Shown here: one piece after another, positions 7,908 to 16,443 of the stretch
Layout of the letters: every line of letters begins with the position of its first letter
Position numbering within the stretch: the stretch's first letter is position 1
NCBI RefSeq assembly: GCF_004124275.1
Contig: NZ_CP027218.1
Coordinates: 4,281,501-4,345,500, forward strand
Source: Pseudomonas sp. DTU12.3
Lineage (GTDB): Bacteria; Pseudomonadota; Gammaproteobacteria; Pseudomonadales; Pseudomonadaceae
Length of the DNA stretch: 64,000 nt
Reading direction: 5' to 3'
Made by a program: the position numbers and the translations under genes
Notes under the pieces: generated by a model
Seen by the model: only the letters and a program-made list of their open reading frames with translations
Told to the model about the DNA's origin: nothing
Database searches by the model: none

Positions 7908-8264
7908 TTATTTCTTGAGAACCACCAACACGTCTTCCAACTCGGCAATCATCTGCCGGATCATTTGTTTGTATTGGGTGGTGTCGTCTTTGGCTTCGTC
8001 GCCGGACAGGCGCAGGCGTGCGCCGCCGATGGTGAAACCTTGATCGTAAAGGAGCGCGCGGATCTGCCGGATCATCAGCACGTCCTGGCGCTGATAATAC
8101 CGGCGGTTTCCGCGGCGTTTGACGGGGTTGAGTTGAGGAAACTCCTGCTCCCAGTAGCGCAGCACGTGTGGCTTTACGGCACACAGCTCGCTGACTTCAC
8201 CAATGGTGAAGTAGCGTTTGCCCGGGATGACGGGTAGTTCGTCGTTATGACTTGGTTCCAGCAT
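7908..8264 (-). CDS. MerR-family transcriptional regulator
   Basis: The product is 118 residues. The N-terminal winged helix has Y-F-T-I-G-E-V-S-E-L-C-x-V-K-P-H-V-L-R-Y-W-E, the MerR DNA-binding signature, followed by R-R-G-N-R-R-Y-Y. A short coiled-coil dimer helix ends the protein, with no effector domain or metal-binding Cys. The start at 8264 overlaps the 3' end of ihfA by 20 bases, and the pair is conserved in pseudomonads. It is the last gene of the thrS-to-ihfA operon. Target unknown. Confidence 0.88.
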   Translation of the reverse strand: MLEPSHNDELPVIPGKRYFTIGEVSELCAVKPHVLRYWEQEFPQLNPVKRRGNRRYYQRQDVLMIRQIRALLYDQGFTIGGARLRLSGDEAKDDTTQYKQMIRQMIAELEDVLVVLKK

Positions 8265-8547
8265 AAGCCTCAACTCGGGCCTTCAACTTCTGCCCTGGAC
8301 GAAAGGTGACCACACGGCGAGCCGTGATCGGGATTTCTTCCCCCGTTTTCGGGTTGCGGCCAGGCCGCTGGCGTTTGTCCCGAAGGTCGAAATTGCCGAA
8401 ACCGGACAATTTGACCTGCTCGTTGTCTTCAAGAGCGTGCCTGATTTCCTCGAAAAACAGTTCTACCAATTCCTTGGCTTCCCGCTTGTTCAGGCCCAGC
8501 TCTTCATACAGACGTTCCGCCATCTCAGCTTTCGTCAAAGCCCCCAT
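8245..8547 (-). CDS. ihfA: Integration host factor subunit alpha
   Basis: The product is 100 residues with the HU/IHF fold. It begins M-G-A-L-T-K-A-E-M-A, has G-F-G-N-F in the body and the DNA-arm sequence G-R-N-P-K-T-G-E-E-I-P, whose Pro intercalates at the DNA kink. With IHF-beta it bends DNA at promoters, recombination sites and origins. Its start is 3 bases after pheT stops, the usual pheST-ihfA order. Confidence 0.97.
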   Translation of the reverse strand: MGALTKAEMAERLYEELGLNKREAKELVELFFEEIRHALEDNEQVKLSGFGNFDLRDKRQRPGRNPKTGEEIPITARRVVTFRPGQKLKARVEAYAGTKS

Positions 8548-8550
8548 ACG

Positions 8551-10929
8551 TCACTTCCTTAACGTGGCGTTCAACCTTTGTTCGAGCGAGGTGAGGATAT
8601 TTTGCGTCGTCGAATTCACCTCATCGTCATTAAGAGTGCGCGATGGATGCTGCCAGGTCAAGCCAACTGCAAGGCTTTTTCTATCAGGATCAATGCCTTT
8701 ACCCTGATATACGTCAAACAGCCTGAGATCTGTGAGCCATTCGCCTGCATTTTCACGGATTACGTCCAGTACAGCCGAGGCTGCGACGTCTTTGTGCGCG
8801 ATCAGTGCAAGGTCACGACGCACTTCAGGAAAGCGCGACAACTCGTGGAATTTCGGCATTTTACCGAGTGCCACTTCAGCCAGAACCAGCTCGAAAACGA
8901 AGACTGGACGATCCAGACCCAAGGCTTTCGACAATTCCGGGTGAATGGCGCCGATGAAACCGACTTCACGCCCTTCGCGTTCGATGCGCGCGGTTTGACC
9001 CGGGTGCAGCGCCGGGTGTTTGCCCGGAGCGAAAGTGAAGGAATCCAGTGCACCGGCAAAGCCCAGTACCGCTTCCACGTCAGCCTTGACGTCGAAGAAG
9101 TCCACGGTATCGCGACCCTGCGCCCAACCTTCCGGCAGACGGCTGCCGCAGACAACACCCGACAGCATCGGCTCTTGCTTCAGGCCTTCGAGTTGACCGA
9201 CGAAGCGCAGACCGCTTTCGAACAGACGCACGCGATCCTGCTGACGGTTGAGGTTGTGCTGCAGCGCCTTGACCAGACCCGGCCACAGCGACGAGCGCAT
9301 GGCAGCCATGTCGTTGGAGATCGGATTGGCCAGCAACAGCGGCTCGACGCCCGGATTGAACAGTTCGAACTGACGCGGATCGATGAAGCTGTAAGTGATC
9401 GCTTCCTGATAACCACGGGCCACCAGCAGGCGACGCAGTTCAGGCAGATCGCTACGTGCTTCAGCCTTGGCTTGCGGTGCCAGGCGCGCTTGCGGGTAAC
9501 GAACCGGCAGACGGTTGTAGCCGTACAAACGCGCCAGTTCTTCGATCAGATCGACTTCCAGGCTGATGTCGAAGCGATGGCTTGGCACTTCTACGCGCCA
9601 CTGCCCTGCCCCGTCGGCGGTAATGCCCAGACCCAGGCCGCCGAGCAAACGCTCGACCTGAGCGGAGTCCATTTCCATCCCAAGCATCTGGGTGATGCGC
9701 TGGGCACGCAGGGTGATCGGCGCGATCGACGGCAAATGTTGCTCGCTGACGGTCTCGATGATCGGACCGGCTTCGCCGCCAGTGATTTCCAGCAGCAGGC
9801 CAGTAGCGCGCTCCATGGCTTCACGGGCCAGTTGCCAGTCAACGCCACGCTCGTAGCGGTGCGAGGCATCGGTGTGCAGGCCGTAGGAACGAGCCTTGCC
9901 AGCAACAGCGATCTGGTCGAAAAACGCAGACTCAAGGAAAACGTCGCGAGTGGTTGCGGACACACCGCTGTGCTCGCCACCCATCACACCGGCAATCGCC
10001 AGAGCGCGAGTGTGGTCGGCGATCACCAGCGTATCGCTACGCAGGCTGACTTCCTGACCGTCGAGCAGCACCAGCTTCTCGCCCTCTTCCGCCATGCGCA
10101 CACGGATGCCGCCATTGATTTCGGCGAGATCGAAGGCGTGCAGCGGCTGGCCAAGCTCAAGCATCACGTAGTTGGTGATGTCGACGGCAGCGTCGATGCT
10201 GCGCACGTCGCCGCGACGCAGACGCTCAACCATCCACAACGGGGTCGGCTTGGACAGGTCAACGTTACGGATCACTCGACCCAAGTAACGCGGGCATGCC
10301 GATGGGGCCAGCACTTCTACCGAACGCACTTCATCGTGCACGGCAGGAATGCTCATGATCACCGGGCGAGTGACTGGCGCGTCGTACAGCGCGCCGACTT
10401 CTCGGGCCAGACCGGCCAGGGACAGGCAATCGCCACGGTTCGGGGTCAGGTCGACCTCGATGCTGGCGTCTTCCAGATCCAGATACACGCGGAAATCTTC
10501 GCCCACCGGCGCATCGGCTGGCAGCTCCATCAGACCGTCGTTGCCTTCACCGACCTGCAGCTCGGCTTGCGAGCACAGCATGCCGTTGGACTCGACGCCG
10601 CGCAGCTTGGCTTTCTTGATCTTGAAGTCGCCCGGCAGTTCGGCACCGATCATGGCAAACGGAATCTTCAGGCCCGGGCGCACGTTTGGCGCTCCGCAAA
10701 CGACCTGGAAGGTTTCCGCGCCATTACTGACCTGGCACACGCGCAACTTGTCGGCATCAGGGTGTTGCTCGGTGCTCAGCACCTCGCCCACCACTACGCC
10801 GCTGAATACGCCGGCGGCCGGCGTAACGCTATCGACCTCAAGACCGGCCATCGACAGGCGAGCAACCAGCTCGTCGCGATTTACCTGCGGGCTAACCCAG
10901 CCACGCAGCCATTGTTCACTGAATTTCAT
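8551..10929 (-). CDS. pheT: Phenylalanyl-tRNA synthetase beta subunit
   Basis: The product is 792 residues, normal length. It carries an N-terminal EMAP-type tRNA-binding domain (about 40-150, with H-P-D-A-D-K-L-R-V-C), B3/B4 editing region, B5 domains in the middle and the ferredoxin-like anticodon-binding domain at the C-terminus (F-P-E-V-R-R-D-L-A). It pairs with PheS as an alpha2-beta2 enzyme charging tRNA-Phe. GGAGAGCAGG precedes the ATG. It starts 26 bases after pheS. Confidence 0.97.
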   Translation of the reverse strand: MKFSEQWLRGWVSPQVNRDELVARLSMAGLEVDSVTPAAGVFSGVVVGEVLSTEQHPDADKLRVCQVSNGAETFQVVCGAPNVRPGLKIPFAMIGAELPGDFKIKKAKLRGVESNGMLCSQAELQVGEGNDGLMELPADAPVGEDFRVYLDLEDASIEVDLTPNRGDCLSLAGLAREVGALYDAPVTRPVIMSIPAVHDEVRSVEVLAPSACPRYLGRVIRNVDLSKPTPLWMVERLRRGDVRSIDAAVDITNYVMLELGQPLHAFDLAEINGGIRVRMAEEGEKLVLLDGQEVSLRSDTLVIADHTRALAIAGVMGGEHSGVSATTRDVFLESAFFDQIAVAGKARSYGLHTDASHRYERGVDWQLAREAMERATGLLLEITGGEAGPIIETVSEQHLPSIAPITLRAQRITQMLGMEMDSAQVERLLGGLGLGITADGAGQWRVEVPSHRFDISLEVDLIEELARLYGYNRLPVRYPQARLAPQAKAEARSDLPELRRLLVARGYQEAITYSFIDPRQFELFNPGVEPLLLANPISNDMAAMRSSLWPGLVKALQHNLNRQQDRVRLFESGLRFVGQLEGLKQEPMLSGVVCGSRLPEGWAQGRDTVDFFDVKADVEAVLGFAGALDSFTFAPGKHPALHPGQTARIEREGREVGFIGAIHPELSKALGLDRPVFVFELVLAEVALGKMPKFHELSRFPEVRRDLALIAHKDVAASAVLDVIRENAGEWLTDLRLFDVYQGKGIDPDRKSLAVGLTWQHPSRTLNDDEVNSTTQNILTSLEQRLNATLRK

Positions 10930-10955
10930 CCTGCTCTCCTAAGAATTCGTTACGA

Positions 10956-11972
10956 CTAGCGAAATTGCGCGAGGAACCGCAAGTCGTTGTCGAAGAACAG
11001 ACGCAAGTCGTTCACGCCGTAACGGAGCATGGCCAGACGCTCGACGCCCATGCCGAAGGCAAAGCCGGAGAATTCTTCCGGGTCGATGCCGGACATGCGC
11101 AGCACGTTCGGGTGAACCATGCCGCAGCCCATCACTTCCAGCCAGCCGGTCTGCTTGCAGACGCGGCAGCCTTTACCGCTGCACATCACGCATTCCATAT
11201 CGACTTCGGCGGATGGCTCGGTGAACGGGAAGTACGAAGGACGGAAACGTACGGCCAGTTCTTTCTCGAAGAACACCCGCAGGAATTCTTCGATGGTGCC
11301 TTTGAGATCGGCAAAATTGATGTCGCGATCGACCAGCAGGCCTTCGACCTGGTGGAACATCGGCGAGTGGGTGATATCGGAGTCGCTGCGGTACACACGG
11401 CCTGGGCAGACGATGCGGATCGGCGGCTGTTTCGATTCCATGGTGCGGACCTGTACCGGCGAGGTATGGGTGCGCAACAACATGTTGGCATTGAAATAGA
11501 AGGTGTCATGCATCGACCGGGCCGGGTGATGGCCTGGGATGTTGAGCGCTTCGAAGTTGTGGTAGTCGTCTTCGACCTCAGGGCCTTCGGCAATGCCGTA
11601 GCCGATGTGGGTGAAGAACTGTTCAACACGTTCCAGAGTCCGGGTAACCGGATGCAGACCACCGGAGGTCTGGCCACGGCCCGGCAATGTCACGTCAATG
11701 GATTCGGCAGACAGTTTGGCAGCCAGTTCGGCTTCCTCAAACAGAGCCATGCGCGCATTGAGAACGCCTGTTACACGTTCCTTGGCAACGTTGATCAGCG
11801 CGCCGACTTGCGGACGCTCTTCTGCCGGCAAATTCCCCAGGGTCTTCATCACCTGAGTCAATTCGCCCTTTTTGCCAAGGTATTGAACCCGGATTTGCTC
11901 CAGGGCATTGATATCTTCAGCGCTTTGCACAGCCTCTAGTGCTTGAGAGACCAGCGCATCCAGGTTTTCCAT
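10956..11972 (-). CDS. pheS: Phenylalanyl-tRNA synthetase alpha subunit
   Basis: The product is 338 residues: an N-terminal coiled coil (1-85), then the class II catalytic core with motif 2 (around F-H-Q-V-E-G) and motif 3 (G-F-A-F-G-M-G-V-E-R). A C-x-x-C...C-x-x-C cluster (C-V-M-C...C-R-V-C) is near residue 255. It makes Phe-AMP and transfers Phe to tRNA-Phe. A strong 15-bp hairpin sits 18 bases before the start codon, between rplT and pheS, and may set pheST expression relative to the upstream ribosomal genes. Confidence 0.97.
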   Translation of the reverse strand: MENLDALVSQALEAVQSAEDINALEQIRVQYLGKKGELTQVMKTLGNLPAEERPQVGALINVAKERVTGVLNARMALFEEAELAAKLSAESIDVTLPGRGQTSGGLHPVTRTLERVEQFFTHIGYGIAEGPEVEDDYHNFEALNIPGHHPARSMHDTFYFNANMLLRTHTSPVQVRTMESKQPPIRIVCPGRVYRSDSDITHSPMFHQVEGLLVDRDINFADLKGTIEEFLRVFFEKELAVRFRPSYFPFTEPSAEVDMECVMCSGKGCRVCKQTGWLEVMGCGMVHPNVLRMSGIDPEEFSGFAFGMGVERLAMLRYGVNDLRLFFDNDLRFLAQFR

Positions 11973-11990
11973 GTACAGACTCCAGATACA

Positions 11991-12026
11991 AAATAGGGGA
12001 AGAGCTTGAAGGCTCTTCCCCTATTT
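11991..12026 (-). terminator. Perfect 15-bp hairpin between rplT and pheS (terminator or attenuator)
   Basis: The arms AAATAGGGGAAGAGC and GCTCTTCCCCTATTT pair without mismatch around a 6-base loop. In the minus direction the stem ends in UAUUUUG, a short U tract, so termination may be partial. No Phe-rich leader peptide like E. coli pheM is visible in the 55 bases before it. Confidence 0.65.
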
Positions 12027-12081
12027 AAGACGTTTACCACCTGGCCCCACGGAAGTGAGGCCGGGTGATTGTCGGGGGTAC

Positions 12082-12438
12082 TTAAGCCAAGGTGGCTTTA
12101 GCTTTCTCGACAATCGCAGCAAACACCGCTTTTTCGTTCACTGCCAGATCAGCCAGAACCTTACGGTCGATCTCGATGGACGCTTTTTTCAAGCCAGCGA
12201 TGAAACGGCTGTAGGACAGACCGTTAACACGAGCACCAGCATTGATACGAGCGATCCACAGAGCGCGGAACTGACGTTTTTTCTGACGACGGTCACGGTA
12301 GGCGTATTGGCCTGCCTTGATTACCGCTTGCTTGGCAACACGGAATACGCGCGAACGTGCACCGTAGTAGCCTTTAGCAAGTTTCAGAATTTTTTTGTGA
12401 CGCTTACGGGCAATGACGCCACGCTTTACACGAGCCAT
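12082..12438 (-). CDS. rplT: 50S ribosomal protein L20
   Basis: The product is 118 residues and very basic, starting M-A-R-V-K-R-G-V-I-A-R. L20 is an assembly protein of the 50S subunit and in enterobacteria represses rpmI-rplT translation by binding their mRNA. It lies 28 bases after rpmI in the infC-rpmI-rplT block. Confidence 0.98.
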   Translation of the reverse strand: MARVKRGVIARKRHKKILKLAKGYYGARSRVFRVAKQAVIKAGQYAYRDRRQKKRQFRALWIARINAGARVNGLSYSRFIAGLKKASIEIDRKVLADLAVNEKAVFAAIVEKAKATLA

Positions 12439-12466
12439 GAGTTACTTCCTCTATTCTTGACTAAAA

Positions 12467-12661
12467 TTAACGAAGGCGCAGCATGCGCTCGACTTTTGCC
12501 ACGTCAGACGGATGCAGCAAGCTGCTACCGCGCAGTTGACGCTTACGCTTGGTCGACATTTTAGTCAGGATGTGGCTCTTGAAAGCGTGCTTGTGCTTGA
12601 TACCGTTAGCAGTTTTCAGAAACCGCTTAGCAGCACCACTTTTGGTTTTCATTTTTGGCAT
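12467..12661 (-). CDS. rpmI: 50S ribosomal protein L35
   Basis: The product is 64 residues starting M-P-K-M-K-T-K-S-G-A-A-K-R-F, the L35 signature, with the usual R-K-R-Q-L-R-G segment. It lies 60 bases after infC and before rplT. In E. coli this leader is the L20 operator; I did not identify the equivalent fold here. Confidence 0.98.
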   Translation of the reverse strand: MPKMKTKSGAAKRFLKTANGIKHKHAFKSHILTKMSTKRKRQLRGSSLLHPSDVAKVERMLRLR

Positions 12662-12721
12662 GTTCGGATACTCCGCATTCAGTTGATAAACATAATCAGA
12701 AGGCCTGCCGTGCCCTGTTGA

Positions 12722-13273
12722 TTACTTCTTCTTTTTCGGGGCGATGACCATGATCAGCTGGCGTCCTTCCATCTTAGGATGCTGTTCGACCGAACCGTAC
12801 TCGAGCAGGTCAGCTTCAACCCGCTTGAGGAGTTCCATCCCCAGCTCCTGGTGGGCCATCTCACGGCCGCGGAATCGCAAGGATACCTTGGCCCTGTCCC
12901 CATCACTCAGGAAACGTACCAGGTTGCGCAGTTTTACCTGGTAATCCCCTTCCTCCGTCCCTGGACGAAACTTGATTTCTTTAACCTGAATCTGCTTCTG
13001 GTTTTTCTTGGCTGCGGCAACCTGCTTCTTCTTTTCGAAGATCGATTTGCCGTAGTCCATCAGTTTGCAAACAGGTGGTACTGCATCGGCGGAAATTTCC
13101 ACCAGATCCAGTTTGGCCTCTTCAGCCTTAAGAAGCGCGTCTTCAATTGACACAATCCCAAGCTGTTCACCTTCAGCACCAATTAACCGAACCTCGCGTG
13201 CCGAGATATTCTCGTTGATCGGGGCTTTCGGTGCAGCTCGTTTATCTTGTCTCATTTCACGCTTAATAATAAT
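12722..13273 (-). CDS. infC: Translation initiation factor IF-3, ATT start codon
   Basis: From the ATT at 13273 the product is 183 residues; beginning at the first ATG (13255) would give 177. IF-3 N-domain (I-N-E-N-I-S-A-R-E-V-R-L-I-G), linker of Lys-rich helix and C-domain (K-E-I-K-F-R-P-G-T) are all present. IF-3 binds the 30S subunit and rejects non-standard start codons, and infC is classically autoregulated through its own AUU start. Three ATT codons follow in a row (13273, 13270, 13267), then Lys-Arg-Glu-Met. The first overlaps the thrS stop by one base. A CGGAG site at 13276-13280 is spaced better for the second or third ATT, so the exact one is open. Confidence 0.93.
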   Translation of the reverse strand: MIIKREMRQDKRAAPKAPINENISAREVRLIGAEGEQLGIVSIEDALLKAEEAKLDLVEISADAVPPVCKLMDYGKSIFEKKKQVAAAKKNQKQIQVKEIKFRPGTEEGDYQVKLRNLVRFLSDGDRAKVSLRFRGREMAHQELGMELLKRVEADLLEYGSVEQHPKMEGRQLIMVIAPKKKK

Positions 13274-15195
13274 TACTCCGAATCTGGGCGACCACGCCGG
13301 GAAACCGCTTGCGCGAGAAACTCAGCGAACTGGGCGACGGGCATCGAGCCCAGGTCAGCACCTTCACGAGTACGCACAGCGACAGTCTGCATCTCGACTT
13401 CCTTATCTCCGATAACCAAGAGATAGGGAACCTTGAGCAAAGTATGCTCGCGGATTTTAAAGCCGATCTTTTCATTTCTCAAGTCGGACTTGGCACGAAA
13501 TCCGCTTTCGTTGAGAGTTTTTTCAACTTCTGCAACAAAATCTGCCTGTTTATCAGTGATATTCATGATCACCGCCTGGGTTGGCGCCAGCCAGGCAGGG
13601 AACGCACCTTCGTAGTGCTCGATCAGGATTCCGACGAAACGCTCGAAGGAACCGAGGATCGCACGGTGCAACATCACCGGGTGTTTGCGGCTGTTGTCTT
13701 CAGAGACGTATTCAGCGCCCAAACGGACAGGCAGGTTAAAATCGAGCTGCAAGGTACCACACTGCCAGACGCGACCGAGGCAATCTTTCAGCGAGAATTC
13801 GATCTTCGGACCGTAGAACGCACCCTCACCCGGCTGCAGATCGTACGGCAAGCCCGCAGAATCAAGGGCTGCAGCCAATGCAGCTTCGGCGCGATCCCAC
13901 AGCTCGTCGGAACCGACGCGTTTTTCCGGACGAGTGGACAGCTTCATCTCGACATCGGTGAAGCCGAAGTCACGATAAACGTCCATGGTCAGCTTGATGA
14001 ACGCAGCGGACTCGGCCTGCATCTGCTCTTCGGTGCAGAAGATGTGGGCGTCATCCTGAGTGAACGCACGTACACGCATGATGCCGTGCAGCGCACCCGA
14101 CGGCTCGTTACGGTGGCAGGCACCGAACTCGGCCAGACGCATCGGCAACTCGCGGTAGCTCTTCAGGCCTTGGTTGAACACCTGCACGTGGCATGGGCAG
14201 TTCATTGGCTTGATGGCGTAGTCGCGGTTTTCAGACTGCGTGGTGAACATGTTGTCGGCGTAGTTGGCCCAGTGCCCGGATTTCTCCCACAGGCTACGGT
14301 CAACGACTTGAGGGGTCTTGATCTCAAGGTAGCCGTTGTCGCGCTGGATCTTGCGCATGTACTGCTCGAGCACCTGGTACAGAGTCCAGCCGTTCGGGTG
14401 CCAGAACACCATCCCCGGGGATTCTTCCTGGGTGTGGAACAGGCCCAGACGCTTGCCGATCTTGCGGTGATCGCGCTTTTCAGCTTCTTCGATGCGCTGG
14501 ATGTAAGCCGCCAGCTGCTTCTTGTCTGCCCAGGCAGTGCCGTAAACGCGCTGCAGTTGCTCGTTCTTGGCGTCGCCGCGCCAGTAGGCACCGGACAGCT
14601 TGGTCAGCTTGAAGGATTTCAGGAAGCGCGTATTCGGCACGTGCGGACCGCGGCACATGTCGACGTATTCTTCGTGATAGTACAGACCCATGGCCTGCTC
14701 GTTCGGCATGTCTTCGACCAGACGCAGCTTGTAGTCTTCGCCGCGAGCCTTGAACACTTCAATCACTTCGGCGCGCGGAGTGACTTTCTTGATCACGTCG
14801 TAATCTTTTTCGATCAGCTGTTGCATGCGCTGTTCGATCGCAGCCATGTCGTCCGGAGTAAAAGGACGTTCGAAGGCGATGTCGTAATAGAAGCCTTCGT
14901 CGATGACCGGCCCGATGACCATTTTCGCAGTCGGGTACAGCTGCTTGACCGCGTGGCCAACCAGGTGAGCGCAAGAGTGGCGAATGATCTCCAGCCCCTC
15001 TTCATCCTTTGGCGTGATGATTTGCAGGGTCGCGTCGCTGCTGATGATGTCGCTGGCGTCGACCAGTTGGCCATTGACCTTGCCGGCCAGGGTGGCTTTG
15101 GCCAGACCTGCACCAATGGATGCAGCGACCTCGGCTACGGAAACCGGGTGATCGAATGAACGTTGACTGCCGTCGGGAAGAGTAATAGTTGGCAT
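13273..15195 (-). CDS. thrS: Threonyl-tRNA synthetase
   Basis: The product is 640 residues from the ATG at 15195, which has GGAGAGGAGG just upstream; an in-frame start 11 codons earlier lacks family support. Order: TGS domain (1-60), editing domain with H-S-C-A-H-L-x-G-H (about residues 73-81), class II catalytic core with zinc ligands (Cys in M-N-C-P-C-H and His residues) and anticodon-binding C-terminus. It charges tRNA-Thr. It is first in the operon leading to infC. The leader holds a hairpin imitating a tRNA-Thr anticodon arm, suggesting translational autorepression as in E. coli. Confidence 0.97.
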   Translation of the reverse strand: MPTITLPDGSQRSFDHPVSVAEVAASIGAGLAKATLAGKVNGQLVDASDIISSDATLQIITPKDEEGLEIIRHSCAHLVGHAVKQLYPTAKMVIGPVIDEGFYYDIAFERPFTPDDMAAIEQRMQQLIEKDYDVIKKVTPRAEVIEVFKARGEDYKLRLVEDMPNEQAMGLYYHEEYVDMCRGPHVPNTRFLKSFKLTKLSGAYWRGDAKNEQLQRVYGTAWADKKQLAAYIQRIEEAEKRDHRKIGKRLGLFHTQEESPGMVFWHPNGWTLYQVLEQYMRKIQRDNGYLEIKTPQVVDRSLWEKSGHWANYADNMFTTQSENRDYAIKPMNCPCHVQVFNQGLKSYRELPMRLAEFGACHRNEPSGALHGIMRVRAFTQDDAHIFCTEEQMQAESAAFIKLTMDVYRDFGFTDVEMKLSTRPEKRVGSDELWDRAEAALAAALDSAGLPYDLQPGEGAFYGPKIEFSLKDCLGRVWQCGTLQLDFNLPVRLGAEYVSEDNSRKHPVMLHRAILGSFERFVGILIEHYEGAFPAWLAPTQAVIMNITDKQADFVAEVEKTLNESGFRAKSDLRNEKIGFKIREHTLLKVPYLLVIGDKEVEMQTVAVRTREGADLGSMPVAQFAEFLAQAVSRRGRPDSE

Positions 15196-15214
15196 GGCGC
15201 CTCCTCTCCTAGTG

Positions 15215-15235
15215 GTGACCCCTACCAAAGGTCAC
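15215..15235 (-). promoter_or_regulatory. tRNA-Thr anticodon-arm mimic in the thrS leader (putative ThrRS operator)
   Basis: Read on the minus strand, GUGACC-U-UUGGUAG-G-GGUCAC forms a 7-bp stem (last pair U-G) closing a 7-base loop UUGGUAG. The E. coli tRNA-Thr(GGU) anticodon loop is UUGGUAA, so the loop matches at 6 of 7 positions with GGU in the anticodon place. The hairpin ends about 8 bases before the AGGAGG ribosome site. In E. coli ThrRS binds a similar mimic in its own mRNA and blocks ribosomes. The assignment here is inference from structure and position. Confidence 0.65.
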
Positions 15236-15565
15236 GTGGGTTGGGATGAGCCAGTACAAGATCCGATCCAGGCCATTCAATGACGAACGCCTGCCTTACA
15301 GCGGCAGGAGCCTTGCGGCCAACCGGAAAACCGAACCAGAGTGACTGGGATTCAAATCGAAATATTCGCACGCTGACCGCTGCCGGGACTGAAGGTCACC
15401 GGAGCCTGAGAACGCTTGAGCCCGGCATGCTAGCACAGATGAGCGGTCACTTATGCCTCTGTTTCGCCAGAAGGCAAATCGTCCGTTTTTATGCCAGAGT
15501 GCTGAACTTGATCGGCCCTTCAGCCCTCAGATAACAAGACATTGACCCACAAGGAGCATCCTCGC
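15236..15565. other. Divergent intergenic region, thrS leader side
   Basis: This is the rest of a 370-base gap between thrS (-) and a small secreted protein gene (+). It should hold the thrS promoter and much of its leader. No gene, tRNA or repeat is visible. GC-rich short inverted segments are present, but I cannot assign them. Confidence 0.5.
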
Positions 15566-15868
15566 ATGCGTCTGAACACCTTATTCGCCGTAGTCGCCCC
15601 CATTGTCCTGCTGCTGCCGCTGAGCGCTCACGCCGATTGGCCGAAGGGCGAGCGTGACAAGTACATGGCCCAGTGCACCCAAGCGGCTACCCCACAGATT
15701 GGCGCCGCAGCGGCGAAATCCCACTGTGCCTGTGGCGCGGATGCAATCAAGTCTTACCCAGCCAGCGACATTCAGGCATTGATGGACAACAAGGCGACGC
15801 CTGAACTGCAGCAGAAAGCCCTGGGCCAAATCGCCAAATGCAAGGCGAATACCCCGGCTAAAAAGTGA
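15566..15868 (+). CDS. Small periplasmic four-Cys protein
   Basis: The product is 100 residues from the ATG at 15566, preceded by AAGGAG. A signal peptide ends at A-H-A near residue 23. The mature part has four Cys (A-Q-C-T, H-C-A-C-G, A-K-C-K), probably disulfide-bonded or metal-binding. I do not recognise a named family. It is monocistronic and divergent from thrS. Confidence 0.7.
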   Translation: MRLNTLFAVVAPIVLLLPLSAHADWPKGERDKYMAQCTQAATPQIGAAAAKSHCACGADAIKSYPASDIQALMDNKATPELQQKALGQIAKCKANTPAKK

Positions 15869-16158
15869 TGAAAAAGGCCTTCATGATCGGCTAAAGGCTG
15901 GAAAAAAGTGCCCGAAATGAGCCTTTTCAGACGATTTATGCAGGTTTTACAGGTTTTTTTACTGTCTTTACTTTTCGCTCAAAGCCTTTTAAACCGGGGC
16001 CTCCAGCCGAAATTGGCAGTAAAGAAAACACGACTGATTGGCAAACAGCACGTCCGGGGGGCTACCAAAGCGAACATTTCGACTATGATACTCCGGTGTG
16101 CCCAGTTGGCCTGAGCAGCACAGTACTACTGAAAATATATGTTTCTTGGAGATACACC

Positions 16159-16371
16159 ATGTCTAATCGCCAAACCGGCACCGTTAAATGGTTCAACGAT
16201 GAAAAAGGCTTCGGCTTCATCACTCCTCAAGGTGGCGGTGACGACCTGTTCGTACACTTCAAAGCTATCGAATCCGACGGTTTCAAAAGCCTGAAAGAAG
16301 GCCAGACTGTCTCCTTCGTGGCTGAGAAAGGCCAAAAGGGTATGCAAGCTGCACAGGTTCGCCCAGAGTAA
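16159..16371 (+). CDS. Cold-shock / CspA-family RNA chaperone
   Basis: The product is 70 residues from the ATG at 16159 (TTGGAGAT upstream), the standard CSD length. RNP1 (K-G-F-G-F-I) and RNP2 (L-F-V-H-F) are both intact. These proteins melt RNA structures and act as antiterminators. The 290 bases in front contain no other gene and may include a long 5' leader, as is common for csp genes. A terminator follows directly. Which csp paralogue it is (capB/cspA type) is unresolved. Confidence 0.93.
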   Translation: MSNRQTGTVKWFNDEKGFGFITPQGGGDDLFVHFKAIESDGFKSLKEGQTVSFVAEKGQKGMQAAQVRPE

Positions 16372-16384
16372 TTTCTCGGCGCAC

Positions 16385-16418
16385 TAAAAAAACCCCGTCC
16401 ATGTGACGGGGTTTTTTA
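16385..16418 (+). terminator. Terminator of the csp gene
   Basis: The stem CCCCGTC/GACGGGG with a CATGT loop is flanked by A7 and T6. It may also terminate the convergent I78 lipoprotein gene. Confidence 0.88.
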
Positions 16419-16443
16419 TGCCTGCAACAAAAGCGTTCTGCGA

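Noticed and set aside
8578..10959. 793-codon plus-strand open frame across pheT
   Set aside because: It is the shadow of pheT in a GC-rich genome; composition is unlike a real protein and it has no ribosome site.
15280..15534. 84-codon plus-strand frame in the thrS upstream gap
   Set aside because: No ribosome site, no recognisable domain, and it overlaps the expected thrS leader.
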